DNA of 64,000 nt from positions 124,001 to 188,000 of the forward strand of contig NZ_AUFX01000011.1 of the NCBI RefSeq assembly GCF_000426725.1. Reading direction: 5' to 3'. This document shows, piece after piece, positions 51,539 to 60,005 of the stretch. The notes beneath the pieces are model-generated. The model made no database searches, was not told where the DNA came from, and saw only the letters and a list, made by a program, of their open reading frames with translations. The position numbers and the translations under genes are program-made. Position 1 is the stretch's first letter, and every line of letters starts with the position of its first letter. The DNA comes from Sporocytophaga myxococcoides DSM 11118 (lineage in GTDB: Bacteria; Bacteroidota; Bacteroidia; Cytophagales; Cytophagaceae).

Positions 51539-53671
51539 ATGGACAAAAAAAAATACCTTAAACAATACTGGGGCTATGATACCTTTCGCCCCCACCAGGA
51601 AACAATAGTAGAACTGGTTTTGCAGAAAAAAGATGTAATGGTCATTATGCCTACAGGAGGAGGTAAATCTCTTTGTTATCAACTCCCAGCAATAATGATG
51701 GAAGGTATGGCAATAGTGGTCTCTCCTCTTATATCACTGATGAAGGACCAGGTGGAAGCACTCAAAGCCAATGGTATCGCAGCAGAATTTTATAACAGCA
51801 GCCTTCCTTCTGAATATTTGATGTCCATCGAGAGAAACTGTCTCGACGGAAAAGTAAAGTTACTGTATGTATCTCCCGAGAAAGTTGCAAATACTGGTTT
51901 CATTCATTTTCTGGAAAGTTTAAAAATCAATCTGATTGCAATTGATGAAGCTCATTGCGTTTCATTCTGGGGCCATGATTTCAGACCGGAATATGCACAG
52001 TTAAAACGACTGAAAGAATTTTTTCCTAATGTCCCCTTCATTGCCCTTACTGCAACTGCAGATAAAGTAACAAGAAAAGATATTCTGAACCAACTCGGCA
52101 TGGAAGACGCCGAGACCTTCATTTCCAGTTTTGACAGACCCAATCTCAGCCTGAAAGTACTACCGGGCAGAGATCGATATAAATACATTTCCAATTTCAT
52201 TTCAAAAAGAGGAACACAAGCTGGTATTGTCTATTGCCTGAGCAGAAAGGAATGTGAAAAGCTTGCCGGAAAACTGCGTGAAAATGGATTTAATGCTGAA
52301 TACTATCATGCAGGTATGGACGCAGATGCAAGGTCTAAGATTCAGGAAAATTTTATAAAGGATGAAATCCAAATTATCTGTGCCACCATTGCCTTTGGTA
52401 TGGGTATTGACAAGCCAAACGTTCGTTGGGTAATACATTACAGCCTTCCCAAGAACATGGAAAATTTTTATCAGGAGATAGGAAGAGCAGGCAGAGATGG
52501 ATTGGCTTCGGATACTGTTTTATTCTACAGCTTCCGAGATTATACCTGGCAGCTTGACCTGCTTGAGGAAAAAACAGGAGAAAGAAAACAGCTTCAGGTT
52601 GCCAAACTTGAGAGAATGAAGCAGTATGCGGAAGCAGATATATGCAGAAGAAGAATTTTATTAAGCTACTTTAATGAAAACACGGAAAAAGATTGTGGCA
52701 ACTGCGATGTGTGTAAAAATCCTCCATCAAGATTTGAAGGAACTGTGTTTGCACAAAAGGCTCTGTCAGCCATTGCCAGATCAAATGAGAAAATAGCTTT
52801 GGGAATGCTCATTGACATTCTGAGAGGTTCAATGAACAAAAACGTTTTAGAGAAAGGCTATCAGCAGATCAAGACATTTGGGGCTGGCAAAGAACTTAGA
52901 TACGAAGAGTGGAGCGAATACATCATGCAAATGCTGAACATGGGTGTGATAGACATCGCCTATGATGATGGCCATTCATTTAAACTCAATGAAAAAAGCA
53001 AGTCTGTTCTCAAAGGAGAAAAATCAGTATCGCTTGTAAAATTCAGGCCTATGGCTGAAAAGATGGCTGAACTGAGTGAAAAGACCAATGAGAAATCTGA
53101 CAAGGAACTTAGAGATGAGCGCTTATTTGAAAGACTAAAAAAGCTTCGTAAGAGTCTGGCTGACGCTCTCGCAGTTCCAGCCTATATAATCTTTAACGAT
53201 GCAACACTCACAGAGCTAGTCGCAAGAAAACCAGTGAGTCCGCTTGAACTTAAAGGTATTCAAGGAATCGGAGAAGAGAAATTCAGGAGATATGGTCATG
53301 AATTTTTAAATGAGATTATTTCCTTTGTTCAGGAGGAAGCTGGAGAAGGCGCTAAAATAAAAGGAAGTACGTATGTTCTTACCTATGAAATGCTGAAACA
53401 AAATCTCAGCATAGAAGAAATTTCTGCCAGACGCAACTTAAATCAGGTAACCATATTTTCACACCTTGCCTATCTTTATGAAAAAGGATATGATATTGAT
53501 TTAAGGAAATATATCACAGATGTTGAATTGACTGAAATTATTAAAGCAATTAATGTTGTTGGGATAGATAAAAATCAAGTAAAACCAATATTTGAACACT
53601 TAAACGGCAAGTATGAATATCATAAAATAAGACTTGCTGCTGCAATTATGACAAAAGAGCTAAGTTCGTAG
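51539..53671 (+). CDS. recQ: ATP-dependent DNA helicase RecQ
   Basis: 710 residues. The helicase core shows MPTGGGKSLCYQLPA (Walker A), AIDEAHCVSFWGHDFRPEY (DEAH and aromatic-rich loop), ALTATADKVTR and QEIGRAGRDG (motif VI). The zinc site C-x-x-R...CGNCDVCKNP follows, then a winged-helix RQC domain, an HRDC domain (DATLTELVARKPVSPLEL), and a C-terminal helix-turn-helix extension. A 3'-5' helicase for recombination and repair. The TAG stop is supplied by a palindromic repeat. Confidence 0.96.
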   Translation: MDKKKYLKQYWGYDTFRPHQETIVELVLQKKDVMVIMPTGGGKSLCYQLPAIMMEGMAIVVSPLISLMKDQVEALKANGIAAEFYNSSLPSEYLMSIERNCLDGKVKLLYVSPEKVANTGFIHFLESLKINLIAIDEAHCVSFWGHDFRPEYAQLKRLKEFFPNVPFIALTATADKVTRKDILNQLGMEDAETFISSFDRPNLSLKVLPGRDRYKYISNFISKRGTQAGIVYCLSRKECEKLAGKLRENGFNAEYYHAGMDADARSKIQENFIKDEIQIICATIAFGMGIDKPNVRWVIHYSLPKNMENFYQEIGRAGRDGLASDTVLFYSFRDYTWQLDLLEEKTGERKQLQVAKLERMKQYAEADICRRRILLSYFNENTEKDCGNCDVCKNPPSRFEGTVFAQKALSAIARSNEKIALGMLIDILRGSMNKNVLEKGYQQIKTFGAGKELRYEEWSEYIMQMLNMGVIDIAYDDGHSFKLNEKSKSVLKGEKSVSLVKFRPMAEKMAELSEKTNEKSDKELRDERLFERLKKLRKSLADALAVPAYIIFNDATLTELVARKPVSPLELKGIQGIGEEKFRRYGHEFLNEIISFVQEEAGEGAKIKGSTYVLTYEMLKQNLSIEEISARRNLNQVTIFSHLAYLYEKGYDIDLRKYITDVELTEIIKAINVVGIDKNQVKPIFEHLNGKYEYHKIRLAAAIMTKELSS

Positions 53672-53695
53672 AGACGCCATGCATGGCGTCTCCCT
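53667..53695. repeat. GAGACGCC/GGCGTCTC palindromic repeat, copy 7
   Basis: GTAGAGACGCCATGCATGGC followed by GTCTCCCTA. Its TAG at 53669-53671 is the recQ stop codon. Confidence 0.9.
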
Positions 53696-53916
53696 ATCCT
53701 GGAACACAACATTTTAATTTATCTGAAACAGGTAGGATAAATCCTTTTTACATATGCTCAGGAATTGAAGAGATTAAACTGAGTTTGAGTTACGCCGTTT
53801 GTTAAGCTGAAAATTATTGGTTTTCAACACATTTTTAGTATCACAAAATATTACCGGTAACAATGGAACAATTTTATCAAAAAATTGTTTAGAATCTGTA
53901 TCAAAAAAATAATCCT

Positions 53917-54129
53917 ATGGACTCTGGAGAAATAAATAATTACCGAGGGAAAGAGGTTATTGTCATTACCAAAGATAATCATCACTATCAGGGACAACTT
54001 GTAGGCTTTAAGAACAAACCGGATTCTCAGGAATTTTCTCATCTGTTTATTTTACTCCCTAATACCACATATGTAGACGTACCTTTTGGAGACATTACCG
54101 GAATTGAGCCAGGGAGATTTGAAGTTTAA
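53917..54129 (+). CDS. small Sm-like (beta-barrel) protein
   Basis: 70 residues with the strand pattern of an Sm-fold: GKEVIVITKDNHHYQGQLVG, then a loop, LFILLPNTTYVDVPFGDITG and a short tail. The opening segment resembles Sm motif 1 (a polar ligand strand, then G-x-L-x-G-F). There is no signal peptide. Hfq or an LSm-like RNA-binding role is possible but not established. It is monocistronic, after recQ and before the LytS gene. Confidence 0.7.
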   Translation: MDSGEINNYRGKEVIVITKDNHHYQGQLVGFKNKPDSQEFSHLFILLPNTTYVDVPFGDITGIEPGRFEV

Positions 54130-54220
54130 AAAACCTGATTTATAAATCAATTGGTATACAAAAATTCCAATCTTGTATATTAATCTGACGGTTGTCCGAA
54201 AACCTTTTTAAATTTGGATA

Positions 54221-55306
54221 ATGAATTCTATATCCATGAAAGAGGTTATTTTCAAGAGAAATTATTTTAAGATTTTTCTTCATATCGTATGGTGGACAAT
54301 ATTTATCCTTTACCCATTTTTTCTGGGGATACCGGTAATGGAAAATATTCTCCTTAAAATCCTTTTCAATACCTCCCTTCTCATTGTATTCTTTTATCTG
54401 AACAGTGACTTTCTGATACCGAAGATCCTAACAAAAGGACGTATCGTATTATACCTGTCTTCTGTGTTTTTCATGATTAGCATTATTGTCTCTGCAGATA
54501 TTTTTACCTCAAGACATTTTAATGTGCATGAAGTGACAAAAATAAAATCTACCAGACCTAATAGGCAATCTAGCTTCCAGCATTATCATCGCCCACCGGA
54601 CAATCCAATAAGGAAAGCGACAAGACCATTCTTCTCAGCATTATTTATACTTGCACTGAGCACCAGTTATCGTTTGCTCTATGATTACTTTACGAGTGAA
54701 CGCAAAAGAAATGAACTTGAGAACCAAACCCTTGTTTCAGAGCTTTCTTTCCTCAAGTCACAGGTGAGTCCGCATTTCTTGTTTAACACACTTAATAACA
54801 TCTATTCTTTATCTCTAAGCAATACACCTAAGGCATCTGAAGCTATATTAAAGTTGTCTCACCTGCTCAGGTATATGCTCTATGAAACCAATGAAACCTC
54901 TGTCAACCTTGACAAAGAGATTGATTATATCAATGATTATATTGAGCTTCAAAAGATGCGATTCAGCAATGAAGTCACTATCGAATATAATACCGATGGC
55001 GACTTTCAAACAAAAGAGATCGCTCCTATGCTACTGATTCCCTTTATTGAAAATGCCTTCAAGCATGGTATCAGTTATTCCAAAAAATCCGTAATCAAAA
55101 TTCTGATTGAACTGAAGGATCAGGAATTATTTTTAAAGGTTGAAAATCCATTTGACAAGAATAAAGAGAAAGACAGTTCTTCTGGTATTGGCCTTGTTAA
55201 TATCCAGAGAAGGCTTGATTTGTTATATCCATCGAGATACACCTTAAAGTTGAATGGTCAGAATGATGTTTTTGTTGTTGAATTAAAAATTAACTTACGG
55301 TCATGA
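54221..55306 (+). CDS. LytS-type membrane histidine kinase
   Basis: 361 residues. Four N-terminal membrane helices, a basic linker with His/Pro-rich HYHRPPDN, then the His_kinase domain with SQVSPHFLFNTLNNIYSLSL (phospho-His in PHFLFN). The HATPase shows LLIPFIENAFKHGI and SSGIGLVNIQRRL. It could also start at the second Met, five codons on. Overlaps the LytTR regulator by four bases (ATGA). Confidence 0.93.
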   Translation: MNSISMKEVIFKRNYFKIFLHIVWWTIFILYPFFLGIPVMENILLKILFNTSLLIVFFYLNSDFLIPKILTKGRIVLYLSSVFFMISIIVSADIFTSRHFNVHEVTKIKSTRPNRQSSFQHYHRPPDNPIRKATRPFFSALFILALSTSYRLLYDYFTSERKRNELENQTLVSELSFLKSQVSPHFLFNTLNNIYSLSLSNTPKASEAILKLSHLLRYMLYETNETSVNLDKEIDYINDYIELQKMRFSNEVTIEYNTDGDFQTKEIAPMLLIPFIENAFKHGISYSKKSVIKILIELKDQELFLKVENPFDKNKEKDSSSGIGLVNIQRRLDLLYPSRYTLKLNGQNDVFVVELKINLRS

Positions 55307-56001
55307 TTCGCTGTATCGCTATAGATGATGAGCCTCTGGCATTGGACATCATTGAAAATTATATATCCAAACTTCCTGAACTCCAACTGGAAGGCCGTTA
55401 TACCAATCCTTTGGAAGCACTGGAAGTATTGAATAAGAATACTATCGATCTGCTATTCTTAGATATACAAATGTCGGAGCTTTCAGGCATTCAGCTTCTG
55501 AAAGCCTTACCAAATCCTCCTATTGTAATCTTTACTACAGCTTATCAAAAATATGCTTTGGAAGGATATGAGTTAAATGTAGCAGATTATCTCTTAAAGC
55601 CTATCCCCTTTGAAAGGTTCTTAAAGGCTGTAAACAAAGTAAAAGATCTACTGTCACTGCAAAAAAGCACTGCAGAACAGAATCCTTTAAAAGACTTCAT
55701 ATTTGTTAAGTCAGATTATCAGATGGTAAAAATAAACCTGGATGATATTATTTACATAGAAGGTTTAAAGGACTATGTAAAAATATTCGCTGGAGCAAAG
55801 CCTATCTTCGCTCATCAGAATATGAAGTCTATTGAAAGTAAGCTTACCAATGATTTTCTAAGGATACATAAATCCTATATTATATCATTAAAAAAGATTG
55901 AAGCCGTTCAGAAGAACATGGTCAAAATAGCAGGAATAGAGCTGCCTGTGGGAGAAATTTATAAAGAGCAGTTATTTAAGATTATTAATGAGAATAGTTG
56001 A
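55303..56001 (+). CDS. LytTR-type response regulator
   Basis: 232 residues. Receiver: CIAIDDEPLALDIIENYI, phospho-Asp in DLLFLDIQMSELSG, IFTTAYQKYALEGYELN and YLLKPIPFERF. Then a LytTR DNA-binding domain starting FIFVKSDYQMVKINLDDIIY. It is the partner of the overlapping kinase. The regulon cannot be told; the genes following are a lipoprotein and an RCC1 protein. Confidence 0.94.
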   Translation: MIRCIAIDDEPLALDIIENYISKLPELQLEGRYTNPLEALEVLNKNTIDLLFLDIQMSELSGIQLLKALPNPPIVIFTTAYQKYALEGYELNVADYLLKPIPFERFLKAVNKVKDLLSLQKSTAEQNPLKDFIFVKSDYQMVKINLDDIIYIEGLKDYVKIFAGAKPIFAHQNMKSIESKLTNDFLRIHKSYIISLKKIEAVQKNMVKIAGIELPVGEIYKEQLFKIINENS

Positions 56002-56029
56002 GAGAGGCTTATATTATTTTCGATCCAAT

Positions 56030-56074
56030 AAAACTAAAAGGCTGCCTTCTTTACGAAGGCAGCCTTTTAGTTTT
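56030..56074. terminator. 20-bp perfect bidirectional terminator
   Basis: Arms beginning AAAACTAAAAGGCTGCCTTC match perfectly over 20 bp around the loop TTTAC. It ends the LytS/LytTR operon and shares its core with the terminator at 20344. Confidence 0.92.
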
Positions 56075-56240
56075 ATCGTATGCCTTTGGAGGTGAGCTTT
56101 GGGTCCACATCCCTATTCGGGAAAATGAATTTTGAATATTACTCCAAAAATGAATATTTTAGTAGAGAAAAATGATCAATATGTACATCTGTGTACACAT
56201 ATATTAACAGTTAGCACAATTATTGATCGGAGTACAATTT

Positions 56241-56819
56241 ATGACAAAATATTTATTGGGACTGTGGACATTGTTTTTAATGAGTTGTGGAAGTGGAATA
56301 CCATCTGACTATGCGACTCGTTCGACAGTTGACCCAAGCGAGCTAAAATTTAAGAAGGGAGATTGCCTTGAATTTAAAATCGACAGTTTGACTTATGGAG
56401 TTGGTGTAGTCTTTGATTTTTCAAAGGACGAGAGTGGAATTTGGTACGGATTACTTTTGACGAATTACGAATCAAGAAACAAGCCTACAATTGACTCTAT
56501 TCTTAATAGAAGATTTCTTGGACGAAAAATTCAAAGTTCACTAAACGACAAAGGCTTTGAGATTGGAATAGATGCAGAGTATATCCTTGACAGTTTATTG
56601 ACAGACAATTTCTCACTTGTAGGTAATCTGTCTTTAAATGACAAAGTGAAACTTGGTTCTGAAGGCGCTTCATCTGACATGGAGGGACTAATTCAGAAAC
56701 TAAAAAATGGAAAAGAAAGACGACTTAGTCCACCTGACGACTATCGAGAACACTTAACAAAGTCGGATAACTTCAGACCTGACGAATATTTTGACGTAAA
56801 GGACTTTGTTGAGAAATGA
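56241..56819 (+). CDS. putative lipoprotein of unknown function
   Basis: About 192 residues from MTKYLLGLWTLFLMSCGSGI, with lipobox LMSC (Cys about residue 16). The mature part has ECLEFKIDSLTYGVGVVFDF-like text (the gene reads DCLEFKIDSLTYGVGVVFDF), a likely small beta domain. A TTG upstream is also open. Codon use is somewhat different from the LytTR operon. Function unknown. Confidence 0.75.
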   Translation: MTKYLLGLWTLFLMSCGSGIPSDYATRSTVDPSELKFKKGDCLEFKIDSLTYGVGVVFDFSKDESGIWYGLLLTNYESRNKPTIDSILNRRFLGRKIQSSLNDKGFEIGIDAEYILDSLLTDNFSLVGNLSLNDKVKLGSEGASSDMEGLIQKLKNGKERRLSPPDDYREHLTKSDNFRPDEYFDVKDFVEK

Positions 56820-56909
56820 GTAAAAGAAATGGTGCTAACAAGAAGGTATGTAGCATTGCGGAGGGAGCATAAAGTTGTAGTTTTGTTTTCATATCCTTGG
56901 CTGGGAATA

Positions 56910-56948
56910 GTTGAGAAGCTTCAATTTTCATCAATGAAGCTTCTCAAC
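56910..56948. terminator. hairpin, possible terminator
   Basis: Arms GTTGAGAAGCTTCA and TGAAGCTTCTCAAC (14 bp, perfect) around an 11-base loop, 90 bases after the lipoprotein stop. It lacks a strong T run, so it may be a processing site instead. Confidence 0.6.
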
Positions 56949-57029
56949 CTAAAGCGTTTACGAAACACCCAGATGGCTTAAACTATTCTCTTATAAAATC
57001 GTATTTTTTAGAATATCTCGTCTATTTCT

Positions 57030-57037
57030 TATATTTG
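57030..57037 (+). promoter_or_regulatory. Bacteroidota -7 element (TATATTTG)
   Basis: TATATTTG matches TAnnTTTG, 71 bases before the ATG of the RCC1 gene. No TTTG at the right -33 distance. Confidence 0.35.
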
Positions 57038-57108
57038 ACTTTTGTTTTTATTGTATCTAATATATTTTACATATCGTTTTTTATTTTTTTACAATCTATT
57101 TTAAATCT

Positions 57109-59844
57109 ATGAAGTTTAAAATTCTTACAGTAAGCGCATTAGCTCTTGCATTGCATGGCTATGCTCAAAATCCGCAACCCTCAATAATCTCCGGAGGATA
57201 TGATATTTCCGGCATTTGTACAGAAGGTAAAGTATATGCTTGGGGACAAAACCAATATGGAACATTAGGTACCGGACAAAATGCTCCAATTATTACCCAA
57301 CCAACTCAGGTGCCTTTTCCAACTGGAGTTTCAATTAAGCAATTAAGTCCAGGATCTGGAAGTCATTTCCTTGCAGTGGATTGCAAAGGAAATGCCTGGG
57401 CATGGAGTACCATGAATGAATCAGGGCAATTGGGAAATGGTACAAATTCTATTCCGACCATTGTAGCCCCAGCCAAAGTGAAGGCTGGATCGGGACCGGC
57501 AGACAGTGAAGGTAACTTAACGAATGTGAGCTCTGTTGCAGGAGGTTCATCTAATAGTTTTGCACTTCTAACTGATGGTAAACTTGTTGCCTGGGGTTCG
57601 AATTTTATGGGGGCTTTTGGTGGAAATAATGGAATGCTGGGTAATAATACTGAAATTGATAGCTATACTCCTGTTTATGTTTTAAATGGCGAAAAAGCGG
57701 CAGGGAGTTCATATGCTCAGTTAGAAAAAGTTATTCAAGTTCAGGCAGGTGAATCAGTTGCATACGCGTTAGTTAGCGATGGCAATGGCACTGGAACTGT
57801 GTATTCATGGGGTAATGGCGGTAATGGTGAACTTGGAAGATCTCCTAATGGAGGGCCTTATAGCATTAGTTCTGACGGTAGCGGACTCGTAAGTGGTAAA
57901 AGTACAGTGGCTCGTCCTGTAGCTTTTAGAGATGGAAAACCCTTAAAGAATATAGTTTCTATAGCAGCAGGTGATGTATTTTGTCTTGCCCTGGATGTAG
58001 AAGGAAATGTTTGGGCTTGGGGAAATAATGCATGGGGTGGTTGCACAGGACAAGGCGCTAGTTTTTCAGGGGCACATACTGAGCCAAGAAAAGTAATTAA
58101 AGGGGATGTGACAGGAAGCGGTACAGATGGAATTTACCTAAAGGCAAAGTCTATAGCTGCAGGACAAGGTATAGGAATGGCAGTTACTTTAGATGGAAAA
58201 CCGGTTTCCTGGGGAAACAATGGACCAACTTTTGGAGGTATATTAGGAAATGGAATTATAAATGTTTCCAGTATTCCTTATCCTGTTTATATTATAAATT
58301 CTGCAGGTGTTACAGATAAAGATGTTGTATCCATCAGCAGAAGCGATTTGGGAGGATTTTACACCAAGTCAGATAATTCTATAATGACTTGGGGTGTTAA
58401 TAATTTTGGTCAACTTGGTATTGGATCTACAACACCCCAATATAGAGCCGTGAAAATAACTCTTCCAGCCAATACACCTGACCCTGCACCATATGTATTT
58501 ATTCCTTCATCAGATACAATACTTTGTGAGAAAAAAATGCCTTTAAACGGGATCACCTTAAATACTAATTTTAATATATCTACAAATGCTGCTAGCTATA
58601 AAGTAACTTGGTTTAAAAATGGAGTAATTATATCCGATAAACTAAATGCATCGACAGGACAAACTTTAAAAGTAGAGAGTGCGGCCTCTTATGTAGCAAA
58701 AATTGAATACGTTGGTACTAATATTGGTTGTCAATCCTATCCTGCAGCAACAGATACTTTTACTGTAAAGGCATATCCTGCCTCTTTCACGGTTCCAGGT
58801 GATTTGATTTACTGTTCTCCTAATTATACAGTATATGTTAACCCTGCCAATCCAAGTTTAAAATCTCAATATTATTGGTATCCAAATAGTAGCAGCACCT
58901 TACCAATTGGAAAGTCAAACGGAAATGATCTTGTTGCTTTAAAAGAAAGTGATCTTTTTAAGGTAGGAGATAATGATGTTTCAGTGTGGGTTGAAGAAGC
59001 AATTAGTGCAAGAGGAATTGTTGGTCCTGCCAATAATAATTTTGGAACTTGCCAGGGTAACTATCTGCCCTTGGATCAAGCAAAGTCAATAGATGTGCTT
59101 ATAAAAGTTTTTGAGGATATAACAATAGATAGTATAGATGTATATCAAAAAGAATTTATTGCCAATAATGTGAATACTAAATGGCAGTTTAGCCTTTACG
59201 ACACAAAGCCATTCCCTGGAAGTGGAGCGTTAATCAGAAATAACAAAATTTCAGATGCACCACTTTATCTCAGTACAAGTTCTGCTACTGCCAATGAGAC
59301 ATTAAGAAGGATTCCGGTTGGTTTAAGTTTAAAAGGTAGTAAAACAGGAGTTACTTACGCTCTTGCTCTTACATCAGGTGGTGTAGTTCAATACTATCAG
59401 AATTGTCAGGCAAGTTATCCATATAATGATAATATACCGAATGCCGAGATTGTTCAGTGGACAGGATCTGATCAATTTGGGACTCCTCCTCCAAACGTAA
59501 ATCAATACGGACATTATATGTTCAATATGCAATTTTCAGTAGCGCAGAAATATTGTAACAGAGTACCTGTTACTTTAAGTAATGGATGCATTACATCTAC
59601 ACTTACTGGTACTACAAATAATAACACAGCTGTGATGCCGAATCCATTTCAGGATCGTTTTTCTTTAAAGACAAATGGAGCATCTAAGTATTCAGTTGTG
59701 AATGCCAGTGGAATCTTAATTGAAGAGAGTAAGGTTTCGGGAGATTCTCCTGTGGTATTAGGAGATCATTGGCCAAAAGGATTGTATTTAATTCAACTAT
59801 ACTCTGAAAGCGGAATATCAATTCAAAAGGTGATTAAAGAATAG
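57109..59844 (+). CDS. RCC1-repeat secreted protein with T9SS sorting domain
   Basis: 911 residues. Signal peptide MKFKILTVSALALALHGYA. Residues about 25-460 carry RCC1-type beta-propeller repeats: VYAWGQNQYGTLGTG, AWAWSTMNESGQLGNG, VYSWGNGGNGELGRS, VWAWGNNAWGG, IMTWGVNNFGQLGIG. A middle region has an Ig-like segment (YKVTWFKNGVIISD) and a long unknown part. The C-terminus is a T9SS sorting domain (MPNPFQDRFSL, GLYLIQLYSESG). It is exported across the outer membrane; a binding role is likely. Confidence 0.92.
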   Translation: MKFKILTVSALALALHGYAQNPQPSIISGGYDISGICTEGKVYAWGQNQYGTLGTGQNAPIITQPTQVPFPTGVSIKQLSPGSGSHFLAVDCKGNAWAWSTMNESGQLGNGTNSIPTIVAPAKVKAGSGPADSEGNLTNVSSVAGGSSNSFALLTDGKLVAWGSNFMGAFGGNNGMLGNNTEIDSYTPVYVLNGEKAAGSSYAQLEKVIQVQAGESVAYALVSDGNGTGTVYSWGNGGNGELGRSPNGGPYSISSDGSGLVSGKSTVARPVAFRDGKPLKNIVSIAAGDVFCLALDVEGNVWAWGNNAWGGCTGQGASFSGAHTEPRKVIKGDVTGSGTDGIYLKAKSIAAGQGIGMAVTLDGKPVSWGNNGPTFGGILGNGIINVSSIPYPVYIINSAGVTDKDVVSISRSDLGGFYTKSDNSIMTWGVNNFGQLGIGSTTPQYRAVKITLPANTPDPAPYVFIPSSDTILCEKKMPLNGITLNTNFNISTNAASYKVTWFKNGVIISDKLNASTGQTLKVESAASYVAKIEYVGTNIGCQSYPAATDTFTVKAYPASFTVPGDLIYCSPNYTVYVNPANPSLKSQYYWYPNSSSTLPIGKSNGNDLVALKESDLFKVGDNDVSVWVEEAISARGIVGPANNNFGTCQGNYLPLDQAKSIDVLIKVFEDITIDSIDVYQKEFIANNVNTKWQFSLYDTKPFPGSGALIRNNKISDAPLYLSTSSATANETLRRIPVGLSLKGSKTGVTYALALTSGGVVQYYQNCQASYPYNDNIPNAEIVQWTGSDQFGTPPPNVNQYGHYMFNMQFSVAQKYCNRVPVTLSNGCITSTLTGTTNNNTAVMPNPFQDRFSLKTNGASKYSVVNASGILIEESKVSGDSPVVLGDHWPKGLYLIQLYSESGISIQKVIKE

Positions 59845-59875
59845 ATAAATACTCTACAGTTGATTTAAGAGAAAT

Positions 59876-59920
59876 AATTCAACTGATGCCTTCGCTTGAA
59901 GCGAAGGCATCAGTTGAATT
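59876..59920. terminator. 20-bp perfect bidirectional terminator
   Basis: Arms beginning AATTCAACTGATGCCTTCGC match perfectly over 20 bp with a 5-base centre, between the convergent RCC1 and ELWxxDGT genes. Confidence 0.85.
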
Positions 59921-60005
59921 AAGCCAGATTATTAACTTACGGGTTGTTACCTTCCATTAACTTCATTTAGCAAACTGGCTATTAAAAATCTTTCCTAATT
60001 CAGTA

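Noticed and set aside
54209-54216. TAAATTTG as the promoter of the LytS gene
   Set aside because: It is a perfect -7 match but lies only five bases before the first ATG. It would work only if translation began at the second Met, so it was not listed.
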